Assembly: GCA_016302625.1 (NCBI GenBank)
Contig: JAEDNG010000041.1
Location: 1-7,196 of the forward strand
Direction of reading: 5' to 3'
Length of the DNA stretch: 7,196 nt
Source of the DNA: Clostridiaceae bacterium
GTDB taxonomy: Bacteria; Bacillota; Clostridia; Oscillospirales; Acutalibacteraceae
The translations under genes were made by a program, and so were the position numbers. Shown here in pieces: positions 1-5,792 of this stretch. Numbering within the stretch: the stretch's first letter is position 1; each line of letters begins with the position of its first letter. The notes beneath the pieces are model-generated. The model was not told the origin of the DNA, made no database searches, and saw nothing but the letters and a program-made list of their open reading frames with translations.

Positions 1-1180
1 CTAATGCAATAAAGACTTCACCGGGCTTGCCGAAAATATTTCCGAACGCCTGAGCGACAAGCGTTGCGTCGTTAGTACCCTCTGCAGGCAGACCTGTTTC
101 AAGGTTAATGTAGCCGGAGGAGAGAACAACGATAGCGGTCATGGTGCAGACCACAAAGGTATCAAAGAAAACCTCGAAAATGCCCCACATGCCCTGCTTT
201 ACAGGCTCTTTAACGTTAGATGACGAATGAACCATAACAGAGGAGCCGAGTCCCGCCTCGTTTGAGAAAACGCCGCGCTTAAAGCCTTGGGTAATTACGG
301 TTTTAATCACGATACCCGTTGCCGCGCCAGCGACTGCTTTGACACCGAACGCGAATTTAAAGATTGCTGTGAACATTTCGCCTACTCTTGTAATATGGCA
401 GCAGAAAACGATAAGAGCGCCTATTATGTACAGCACCGCCATAAAAGGAACAACCTTTTCGGCGACGGCGGCAATTCTCTGAAGACCGCCTAAGATTATA
501 AGCGCCGCGACAACCATCAAACAAAAACCGATGATAACTGCGACAACCGAAATTCCGCCGACTTTCGGAGCGTCAATGCCGCTGAAAAACGCAGATTGAA
601 TATTGATGGTGATTTTATTTATCTGCCCCATATTGCCGATACCGAAGGAGGCTAAAATCGCGAAAATCGAGAAAAGAACGGCTAAAAATTTACCAAGACC
701 CTTGCAGTGCTTTTTAGCTCCCAAACCGTCTCGTAAATAGTACATCGGTCCGCCTGCCCATTCGCCTTTGGAGTTCTTCCGGCGGTAGAAGATACCGAGC
801 ACGTTTTCGGAGTAGTTGGTCATCATTCCGAAGAAGGCCGCAACCCACATCCAGAAAACCGCTCCGGGACCGCCGACGACAATCGCCGCCGCAACGCCCG
901 CGATATTTCCTGTACCTATCGTAGCGGCAAGAGCGGTACAGAGTGCCTGAAACTGCGAAATGCTCTTCCTGTCGGTTTTTTTGGTAGCGTCGCCGCCCTT
1001 TTTAAAGACGCCGCCTATCGTGTTTTTCCACCAGTGCCCGATATGCGTAACCTGAAAAAATTTCGTAAGGCAGGTGAGAAGTATTCCTGTGCCGAGCAGC
1101 AGCACAAGTCCGATTTTGACCCAAACAAATCCGTTGATCGCGTCGTTGATTTGAGTCAGCTTTTCAAAAAACGCTTGCAT
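1..1180 (-). CDS. Sodium:alanine/glycine symporter (AGCS family), 3' end outside window
   Basis: Inner-membrane carrier that imports alanine or glycine with Na+. The visible part is 393 codons; the frame is open to the window edge and the family is usually about 450-480 residues, so the C-terminal helices are missing. The family signature GGPGAVFWMWVAAFFG is at residues 103-118, the conserved KRGVFSNEAGLGSS stretch is at 301-314, and many hydrophobic segments (for example 18-37, 95-120, 164-184, 208-231, 246-262, 338-354) fit a polytopic membrane protein. I chose the ATG at 1180 (protein begins MQAFFEKL) because an AAGGGG ribosome binding site lies 7 bases upstream; the in-frame ATG at 1186 sits only one base from that site. 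The gene is preceded by a glycine riboswitch on the same strand, so glycine is a likely substrate or signal. That choice of substrate is inferred from the riboswitch, not from the protein. Confidence 0.95.
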   Translation of the reverse strand, partial: MQAFFEKLTQINDAINGFVWVKIGLVLLLGTGILLTCLTKFFQVTHIGHWWKNTIGGVFKKGGDATKKTDRKSISQFQALCTALAATIGTGNIAGVAAAIVVGGPGAVFWMWVAAFFGMMTNYSENVLGIFYRRKNSKGEWAGGPMYYLRDGLGAKKHCKGLGKFLAVLFSIFAILASFGIGNMGQINKITINIQSAFFSGIDAPKVGGISVVAVIIGFCLMVVAALIILGGLQRIAAVAEKVVPFMAVLYIIGALIVFCCHITRVGEMFTAIFKFAFGVKAVAGAATGIVIKTVITQGFKRGVFSNEAGLGSSVMVHSSSNVKEPVKQGMWGIFEVFFDTFVVCTMTAIVVLSSGYINLETGLPAEGTNDATLVAQAFGNIFGKPGEVFIAL

Positions 1181-1194
1181 AAACATTCCCCTTT

Positions 1195-1229
1195 AAATAA
1201 ATTAAGCCGGACTGCAAAAACAATCCGGC
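1195..1229 (-). terminator. Intrinsic terminator of the glycine riboswitch expression platform
   Basis: On the minus strand a 9-bp stem (GCCGGATTG pairing with CAGTCCGGC, one G-U pair) with a 6-nt loop occupies 1206-1229. It is followed by a T-rich but interrupted tract (TTAATTTATTT), just before the symporter's ribosome binding site. Position and shape fit a conditional terminator downstream of the aptamers. The broken T tract makes its strength uncertain. The ribosome binding site is outside the stem, so control is more likely at transcription than at translation. Confidence 0.7.
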
Positions 1230-1283
1230 AAAAGAAACATTAATAAAGTCCGAAAACGAACTTAAAAGCTTTGTCCTTTTGCC
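1227..1283 (-). promoter_or_regulatory. Candidate antiterminator of the glycine riboswitch
   Basis: The conserved 3' segment of aptamer 2 contains GGCAAAAG (1276-1283, read on the minus strand). It is perfectly complementary to CTTTTGCC (1227-1234), which includes the first three bases of the terminator's 5' arm. A 7-bp hairpin with a TTTT loop (1246-1263, one G-U pair) sits between the two arms. The 8-bp helix would compete both with glycine-bound aptamer 2 and with the base of the terminator. This predicts read-through without glycine and termination with glycine. The pairing is seen in the sequence; the switching is inference. Confidence 0.5.
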
Positions 1284-1435
1284 TGAGAGATTAAGCGGAT
1301 AACGCCTTGCCCCTTCGGCACCCGCGCTGGATTTTTCCGGCGGGCTTCTCCAAAGTACTATCAGCTTACAGTCTTTGTTCTTTAAAAGAACGCCTGAGAG
1401 TGTTACTCCTTCGGCAGCATCGCTTTTCCTGCAAG
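1269..1435 (-). promoter_or_regulatory. Tandem glycine riboswitch (gcvT-type RNA, two aptamers)
   Basis: Two copies of the glycine aptamer core lie head to tail on the minus strand. Each has GCCGAAGG (complement at 1312-1319 and 1408-1415) followed by CTCTCAGGC (complement at 1281-1289 and 1392-1400), the hallmark conserved blocks. Aptamer 2 (1269-1355) is closed by P1 CTTTG/CAAAG, has a CCCGC/GCGGG P2 stem and ends in the canonical AGGCAAAAGGACAAAG. Aptamer 1 (1365-1435) is closed by a 7-bp P1 (CTTGCAG/CTGTAAG, one G-U) and is compact. A 9-nt linker joins them. Tandem aptamers are known to bind glycine and control glycine cleavage or transport genes. Here the RNA leads directly into the AGCS symporter, so it senses glycine to set uptake. 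Confidence 0.93.
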
Positions 1436-1467
1436 CATCGTCTAGATTTATTGAATTTATAAAATTA

Positions 1468-1495
1468 ATTATATCATAAAAATGCATAATTGCAA
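1468..1495 (-). promoter_or_regulatory. Promoter of the riboswitch-symporter transcript
   Basis: On the minus strand a -35 element TTGCAA (1490-1495) and a perfect -10 TATAAT (1468-1473) are separated by 16 bases. Transcription would start near 1461, about 25 bases before aptamer 1, leaving a short AT-rich leader. Confidence 0.75.
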
Positions 1496-1555
1496 GAAAA
1501 AATTGAATAAACTTTAAAAATTTCCGAAAATATGCAGTCAAACTTAATTTTTTTA

Positions 1556-1584
1556 TTGACGGACGCGAAATTTAGTAGTATTCT
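1556..1584 (+). promoter_or_regulatory. Promoter of gdhA
   Basis: TTGACG (-35, 1556-1561) and TATTCT (-10, 1579-1584) are spaced by 17 bases. The start would lie near 1591, leaving a leader of about 30 bases. The AGGAGG ribosome binding site at 1606-1611 lies 8 bases before the ATG. No riboswitch or attenuator fits in so short a leader. The promoter is divergent from the symporter promoter, with about 60 bp between the two -35 boxes. Confidence 0.7.
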
Positions 1585-1619
1585 TAATGACGGAAAATTA
1601 ATGTCAGGAGGTTTTAAAA

Positions 1620-2969
1620 ATGTTTAAATCAGAATACTTAAAAAGGGTTTACGCAGGCGTTGAGGCGCGCAACCCGAACGAGAAAGAGTTTTTACAGGCG
1701 GTAAGAGAAGTTCTCGAATCATTAGAGCCGGTTGTAGAGGCTAACCCGAAGCTTGAGGCTAACGGAATTTTAGAGAGAATTGTTGAGCCGGAAAGACAGA
1801 TTTTCTTCCGTGTTTCATGGGTTGACGACAACGGCAAGGTTCAGGTGAACCGCGGATACAGAGTTCAGTTCAACTCCGCAATCGGCCCGTACAAGGGCGG
1901 ACTTCGCCTGCACCCCTCTGTTAACGCTTCTGTTATCAAGTTCTTAGGCTTTGAGCAGATTTTCAAGAACAGCTTGACCGGTCTTCCGATAGGCGGCGGT
2001 AAGGGCGGCTCGGACTTTGACCCGAAGGGCAAGTCCGATGCAGAGGTTATGCGGTTCTGCCAGAGCTTTATGACCGAGCTTTCAAAGCACATCGGAGCTG
2101 ACACCGACGTTCCGGCGGGAGATATCGGAACGGGCGCACGCGAAATCGGATTTATGTACGGTCAGTATAAGAGACTTCGCAACGAGTTTACCGGCGTTCT
2201 CACCGGCAAGGGTCTTACCTACGGCGGCTCGCTTGCCCGTACAGAGGCTACCGGCTACGGCGTTTGCTACTACACCGAGGAAATGCTCAAGTGCATGAAG
2301 AATGATTCCTTTAAGGGTAAAACGGTTGTTATTTCAGGCTCCGGTAACGTTGCTATTTACGCTACTCAAAAGGCTACCGAGCTTGGCGGCAAGGTTGTCG
2401 CTCTATCGGATTCCAACGGTTATATTTATGACCCGAACGGCATAAACCTCGATGTTGTAAAGCAGATTAAAGAGGTTGAGCGCGGAAGAATTAAAGAGTA
2501 TGTCAGCCGCGTAAACGGTGCCGAGTATCACGAGGGCTGCAGCGGCATCTGGACAATTAAGTGCGATATTGCTCTGCCTTGCGCTACTCAGAACGAAATC
2601 GACGGAAATTCCGCTAAGACACTTGTTAAAAACGGCGTAATCGCTGTTGCGGAGGGCGCGAACATGCCGTCCACGCCGGAGGCTATCGAAGCTTTCCAGA
2701 GCGCAGGCGTGCTTTTCGGACCTGCAAAGGCGGCGAATGCGGGCGGCGTTGCCACCTCAGCGCTTGAAATGAGCCAGAATTCCATGAGATACAGCTGGAC
2801 CTTTGAAGAGGTTGACGCTAAGCTTAAGGATATTATGGTCAACATTTTCCACAATTCCTACAATGCGGCTAAAAAGTACGGCATGGAGGGCAATCTGCTT
2901 GCGGGCGCTAATATCGCCGGCTTTGAAAAGGTTGCGGACGCTATGCTCGCTCAGGGTATCGCTTACTGA
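1620..2969 (+). CDS. gdhA: Glutamate dehydrogenase, hexameric class, probably NADP-specific
   Basis: Cytosolic enzyme that interconverts 2-oxoglutarate plus ammonium and L-glutamate. At 449 residues it has the full length of the bacterial hexameric (about 50 kDa) class. The N-terminal substrate domain holds GPYKGG (K92), IFKNSLT (K116), PIGGGKGG (K128, the catalytic lysine region) and PAGDIGTG (D168), in the same order and spacing as characterised members. The C-terminal Rossmann domain has GSGNVA at 240-245. After the second strand the sequence reads ALSDSNG (261-267), like E. coli NADP-dependent GdhA rather than the NAD-dependent clostridial enzyme, so NADPH and an assimilatory role are inferred. 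GGVATSALEMSQ (375-386) completes the substrate pocket. Start ATG 1620 is fixed by a strong AGGAGG. The gene is monocistronic: its own promoter is upstream and a shared terminator follows. Confidence 0.97.
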   Translation: MFKSEYLKRVYAGVEARNPNEKEFLQAVREVLESLEPVVEANPKLEANGILERIVEPERQIFFRVSWVDDNGKVQVNRGYRVQFNSAIGPYKGGLRLHPSVNASVIKFLGFEQIFKNSLTGLPIGGGKGGSDFDPKGKSDAEVMRFCQSFMTELSKHIGADTDVPAGDIGTGAREIGFMYGQYKRLRNEFTGVLTGKGLTYGGSLARTEATGYGVCYYTEEMLKCMKNDSFKGKTVVISGSGNVAIYATQKATELGGKVVALSDSNGYIYDPNGINLDVVKQIKEVERGRIKEYVSRVNGAEYHEGCSGIWTIKCDIALPCATQNEIDGNSAKTLVKNGVIAVAEGANMPSTPEAIEAFQSAGVLFGPAKAANAGGVATSALEMSQNSMRYSWTFEEVDAKLKDIMVNIFHNSYNAAKKYGMEGNLLAGANIAGFEKVADAMLAQGIAY

Positions 2970-2993
2970 TATCGCTTTAAAACGAGAAAACGA

Positions 2994-3039
2994 AAAAGGG
3001 GCTGACGCTCGTGATTTTACTCACTTGCGTCAGCCCTTT
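2994..3039. terminator. Bidirectional terminator between gdhA and trpB
   Basis: A perfect 10-bp GC-rich inverted repeat (GGGCTGACGC at 2999-3008 and GCGTCAGCCC at 3027-3036) is extended by a few A-T and G-T pairs. An inner GTGA/TCAC pairing lies in the loop. Read on the minus strand it is followed by TTTTTCGTTTTC, a good T tract, so it clearly ends the trpB transcript, whose stop codon is 6 bases away. On the plus strand the tail (TTTCAATATT) is weaker, but the hairpin sits 30 bases after the gdhA stop and probably serves both genes. Confidence 0.88.
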
Positions 3040-3044
3040 CAATA

Positions 3045-4418
3045 TTAAAGATTTACATCGGGTATTCCTGCAAAGCCTTTTTCTAAGTCTTCGTCTGTTG
3101 GAATATAATCGCTCATTTCTCCGTTATTGAATTTTTCATAGGCTACCATGTCAAAATATCCTGTGCCCGTAAGACCGAAGAAGATATTTTTTTCCTCTCC
3201 GGTTTCGCGGCATTTAAGTGCTTCGTCAATTGCGACGCGTATCGCGTGACTGCTTTCCGGAGCCGGAAGAATACCCTCGGTGCGGGCGAACTGTTCTGCG
3301 GCGGCGAAAACGGAGGTCTGCTCAACCGATGTTGCCTCTATATATCCGTCATGATAAAGCTGGGAAAGGACAGAGCTCATACCGTGATATCTAAGACCGC
3401 CCGCATGATTTGCCGACGGTATAAATCCGCTGCCCAAGGTATACATTTTTGCAAGCGGGCAAACCATTCCGGTATCACAGAAATCGTAAGCATACTTACC
3501 TCTTGTAAAGCTCGGACAGGATGCCGGCTCAACAGCGATAATGCGGTAATCGTTTTCGCCGCGGAGCTTTTCGCGCATGAACGGAGCTATAAGTCCGCCG
3601 AGGTTCGAGCCGCCTCCGGCACAGCCGATTATAATATCGGGTTTAACGCCTATTTTATCAAAGGCGGTCTTTGATTCAAGCCCTATTACCGACTGATGCA
3701 GAAGCACCTGGGAAAGCACCGAGCCTAAAACATAACGGTAGCCGGGGGTACCTACCGCAACCTCTACAGCCTCCGAAATAGCGCAGCCGAGACTGCCGGT
3801 GGTGCCGGGGTGTTCGGCTAAAATTTTTCTGCCGACCTCGGTCGTATCTGAGGGAGAGGGTGTTACGTTTGCGCCGTAGGTGCGCATGACCTCGCGGCGG
3901 AAGGGCTTTTGCTCATAGGATACCTTAACCATGAAAACCTTGCAGTCAAGACCCATATAAGCGCACGCCATTGAAAGCGCCGTGCCCCACTGACCCGCTC
4001 CGGTTTCGGTGGTAACGCCCTTAAGCCCCTGCTTCTTTGCGTAATATGCCTGCGCTATGGCGCTGTTAAGCTTGTGGCTTCCCGAGGTGTTGTTGCCCTC
4101 GAATTTGTAGTAAATCTTTGCCGGCGTATCAAGCGCCTTTTCAAGACAGTAAGCTCTTACAAGGGGCGACGGACGGTACATCTTGTAAAATTCCTGAATT
4201 TCTTTTGGAATGTCTATGTAAGGCGTTGTATCGTCCAATTCCTGTTCGGCAAGCTCTCTGCAGAAAACCTGCTCTAATTCATCTACCGTCATAGGCTTGA
4301 GTGTTCCGGGGTTTAATAGCGGAGCCGGCTTGTTTTTCATATCGGCGCGCAGATTGTACCATTGCTTCGGCATCTCGCTTTCATCAAGATATGTTTTGTA
4401 GGGAATTTTCTTTTCCAT
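3045..4418 (-). CDS. trpB: Tryptophan synthase beta chain-like protein, TrpB2 type
   Basis: PLP enzyme of the fold-type II family that joins indole and serine to make L-tryptophan. At 457 residues it is longer than ordinary TrpB (about 400) and has the N-terminal extension of TrpB2 (MPKQWYNLRADM at 16-27). Visible active-site features are the Schiff-base lysine K116 in GSHK, the TETGAGQWG loop at 137-145 with the acid E138, the PLP phosphate loop GGGSN at 268-272, and a TGTGYFD segment at 417-423. The start at 4418 is favoured because AAGGA lies about 8 bases upstream; the frame stays open to 4493, but that extension is the T-box terminator hairpin. The gene stands alone, with no trpA or other trp gene beside it. 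TrpB2 proteins are thought to act without a tightly bound TrpA, or in indole salvage. Its tRNA-Trp T-box supports a genuine tryptophan-supply role. Confidence 0.93.
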   Translation of the reverse strand: MEKKIPYKTYLDESEMPKQWYNLRADMKNKPAPLLNPGTLKPMTVDELEQVFCRELAEQELDDTTPYIDIPKEIQEFYKMYRPSPLVRAYCLEKALDTPAKIYYKFEGNNTSGSHKLNSAIAQAYYAKKQGLKGVTTETGAGQWGTALSMACAYMGLDCKVFMVKVSYEQKPFRREVMRTYGANVTPSPSDTTEVGRKILAEHPGTTGSLGCAISEAVEVAVGTPGYRYVLGSVLSQVLLHQSVIGLESKTAFDKIGVKPDIIIGCAGGGSNLGGLIAPFMREKLRGENDYRIIAVEPASCPSFTRGKYAYDFCDTGMVCPLAKMYTLGSGFIPSANHAGGLRYHGMSSVLSQLYHDGYIEATSVEQTSVFAAAEQFARTEGILPAPESSHAIRVAIDEALKCRETGEEKNIFFGLTGTGYFDMVAYEKFNNGEMSDYIPTDEDLEKGFAGIPDVNL

Positions 4419-4421
4419 GTT

Positions 4422-4429
4422 GATTTTCC
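4422..4429 (-). promoter_or_regulatory. Ribosome binding site that decides the trpB start
   Basis: Minus-strand AGAAAGGAAAATCAACATG places an AAGGA core about 8 bases before the ATG at 4418. The only longer in-frame start (4493) lies inside the terminator loop, and translation from it would begin on RNA that is part of the T-box switch. The shorter start is therefore used here. Confidence 0.8.
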
Positions 4430-4475
4430 TTTCTGTTTTTTGATTAAATACAACCGTCCGCCGTCTTAGAAATGC

Positions 4476-4510
4476 AAAAAGCTCCTGTCCCATAAAATAG
4501 GACAGGAGCT
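4476..4510 (-). terminator. Conditional terminator of the tryptophan T-box
   Basis: A long, nearly perfect stem (AGCTCCTGTCC with GGACAGGAGCT, 4480-4510) with an AT-rich loop is followed on the minus strand by TTTTT (4476-4480). Its 5' arm overlaps the 3' strand of the antiterminator, so the two structures exclude each other, as is typical of transcriptional T-boxes. Confidence 0.92.
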
Positions 4511-4641
4511 ATAATTCCTGCGGTGCCACCTAAATTCATCTTAAAAAGACGCGCTCTTTCGCGTACAGACATACGCTATCCGATATAACGGTCGGCACCC
4601 GTCGCCCCTAACGCAAATACGCTCGGTTTGCCCTCACAGGT

Positions 4642-4644
4642 CCA
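4642..4644 (-). promoter_or_regulatory. T-box specifier codon UGG (Trp)
   Basis: In the specifier loop the minus strand reads GAATGGACCTGTG, matching the usual arrangement GAA-codon-ACC. UGG would pair with the CCA anticodon of tRNA-Trp. This agrees with the downstream trpB gene, and two independent lines pointing to tryptophan make the call strong. Confidence 0.92.
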
Positions 4645-4742
4645 TTCGTTCCGATAAAGGTACTGTCTTTCACCGACCGACAGCTCTCTTAAACCTTTTG
4701 GACGGAGTTACTAATCCTGCTCAACGGTTATTATTTGAGTAT

Positions 4743-4771
4743 ATATTAGCACAGGCTTTACGGTTTGTCAA
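4743..4771 (-). promoter_or_regulatory. Promoter of the T-box-trpB transcript
   Basis: Minus-strand TTGACA (-35, perfect, 4766-4771) and TAATAT (-10, 4743-4748) are separated by 17 bases. The transcript would start near 4736, giving a leader of roughly 320 bases before the trpB start. A strong promoter fits control by downstream attenuation. Confidence 0.85.
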
Positions 4772-4817
4772 GCATTTTCTTTAATAATTTAAATCGCTAA
4801 AGAAAAAATACTTCCTA

Positions 4818-4846
4818 TTTACAAGCGCCTCTTTAATTGTTATAAT
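4818..4846 (+). promoter_or_regulatory. Promoter of the dnaD-like/dnaC-like/mnmG operon
   Basis: TTTACA (-35, 4818-4823) and perfect TATAAT (-10, 4841-4846) are spaced by 17 bases, and a TGT just before the -10 makes it an extended -10 promoter. Transcription would start near 4853, giving a leader of about 23 bases. It is divergent from the trpB promoter, with about 46 bp between the two -35 boxes. No operator repeat is obvious in that gap. Confidence 0.85.
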
Positions 4847-4875
4847 AGTAAATAATAAAAAACAGAGGTAAAAAA

Positions 4876-5784
4876 ATGGACTATTACATAAATCCTGCGG
4901 CGTTTTCAGCGGTTTTTACCGTCCCTGCCGAGGTGGCGGACAGGCATTTGAAATTAGCGCGCGGCGAGCATATAAAGGTATTGCTTTATGTTATGCGGAA
5001 TATGTCGTCGGAAATAAGCGAGGAGCAGATTTCCGAGAACACGGATGTTTCCCTTTATGAAGTTAAGGAGGCTTTGCTTTACTGGGCGGACGCTGGAATA
5101 CTTCTGCCTAAAGAGGTGTCCAAAGCAAAGCCTGATATTAAGCCGACAGCCGTAAAGCGTTCTCAAAAGCCGGACAGAACCGATGTGGCGCGGCGCGGCG
5201 CGGAGGACGCGAAAATCCGCTATTTATTGCAGGAAACACAGATGAAGCTCGGCAGAAACCTTAAAACCAACGAAACCGGCACTCTTGTATGGCTTTACGA
5301 CGACGAGGGACTTGACGTTTCGCTGATACTTATGATAGTGCAGTATGCCGCGGCGCACAATAAAGCGAATATAAGATTTATCGAATCAACGGCGGTTGAC
5401 TGGATAAATAAGGGAATAGATTCCATAACCGCTGCTGACGAGGAATTAAGACGAATGGCGATGGGTGAGCAGGCGTGGAGTATTGTCTGCTCCGCGTTCG
5501 GCATTGAGCGCAGAAAACCGAGCAAAAAGGAAACCGAGCTGTCGATGCTTTGGATAAACGACTGGAAAATGTCAAAGGAAATGCTTAACGCCGCATACGA
5601 AGCGTGTGTTGACGCGAAATCGAAATTTTCTTTCCCGTATGTCGCTAAAATAATCGAAAGCTGGCACGGCAAGGGTTACAAAACTCCGTCGGATATCGAG
5701 GAACGCCCAAGGTCACAGGCGGAGGAGAATTACGCGGCGTTTGACCTTGATTTATTTGAAAAATCGCTTAATACAAAGGATTAG
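4876..5784 (+). CDS. DnaD-domain replication initiation/primosome protein
   Basis: Predicted member of the DnaD/DnaB family of Bacillota, which acts with the helicase loader to bring the replicative helicase onto DNA at origins or stalled forks. The N-terminal part (about 1-82) looks like a winged-helix module (EEQISENTDVSLYEVKEALL). A charged linker (82-110) is followed by two DnaD-type helical repeats. Repeat 1 (about 112-185) carries F168-x3-T172-x3-W176, a degenerate form of the family's YxxxIxxxW motif. Repeat 2 (about 198-270) carries the exact motif YVAKIIESW (255-263). The C-terminus ends in an acidic tail (YAAFDLDLFEKSL). Start ATG 4876 has GAGG 7 bases upstream. The next gene begins 8 bases after the stop and encodes a DnaC/DnaI-like ATPase, which supports the primosome role. 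It is not clear whether this is the orthologue of B. subtilis DnaD or of DnaB, so no symbol is given. Confidence 0.9.
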   Translation: MDYYINPAAFSAVFTVPAEVADRHLKLARGEHIKVLLYVMRNMSSEISEEQISENTDVSLYEVKEALLYWADAGILLPKEVSKAKPDIKPTAVKRSQKPDRTDVARRGAEDAKIRYLLQETQMKLGRNLKTNETGTLVWLYDDEGLDVSLILMIVQYAAAHNKANIRFIESTAVDWINKGIDSITAADEELRRMAMGEQAWSIVCSAFGIERRKPSKKETELSMLWINDWKMSKEMLNAAYEACVDAKSKFSFPYVAKIIESWHGKGYKTPSDIEERPRSQAEENYAAFDLDLFEKSLNTKD

Positions 5785-5792
5785 GTGAAAAA

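Larger units (their letters stand above)
4476..4736 (-). promoter_or_regulatory. T-box leader (tRNA-Trp sensing, specifier UGG) upstream of trpB
   Basis: The minus strand carries the conserved T-box TTTAGGTGGCACCGCAGG (4517-4534). It forms an antiterminator by pairing TAGG and CAGGA with downstream TCCTG and CCTA. Stem I is recognisable from AGAGAGCTG followed by CGGTCGGTGAAAGACAG. The specifier loop is bounded by CAGG/CCTG (4716-4719 with 4637-4640) and TCCG/CGGA, with AGTA (4709-4712) on the 5' side and GAA-TGG-ACC on the 3' side. The specifier is therefore TGG (4642-4644), the tryptophan codon. A GCGTA/TACGC hairpin at 4561-4576 probably is stem III. Uncharged tRNA-Trp should stabilise the antiterminator and switch trpB on. 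Confidence 0.95.

Noticed and set aside
287..493. A 68-codon plus-strand open frame inside the symporter gene
   Set aside because: It is antisense to strongly conserved AGCS-family codons and has no ribosome binding site; it is a shadow of the real gene.
1164..1541. A 125-codon open frame on the minus strand across the intergenic region
   Set aside because: It lies over the glycine riboswitch, its terminator and its promoter and overlaps the symporter start out of frame. Its composition has no protein-like pattern and the RNA explains the sequence.
2803..3048. A plus-strand open frame running from gdhA across its stop into the terminator
   Set aside because: It is out of frame within gdhA and continues through the hairpin of the shared terminator, so it is not a credible gene.
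3246..3674. A 142-codon plus-strand open frame opposite trpB
   Set aside because: The minus-strand frame encodes a highly conserved TrpB2 protein here, and the plus-strand frame has no promoter, ribosome binding site or recognisable domain.
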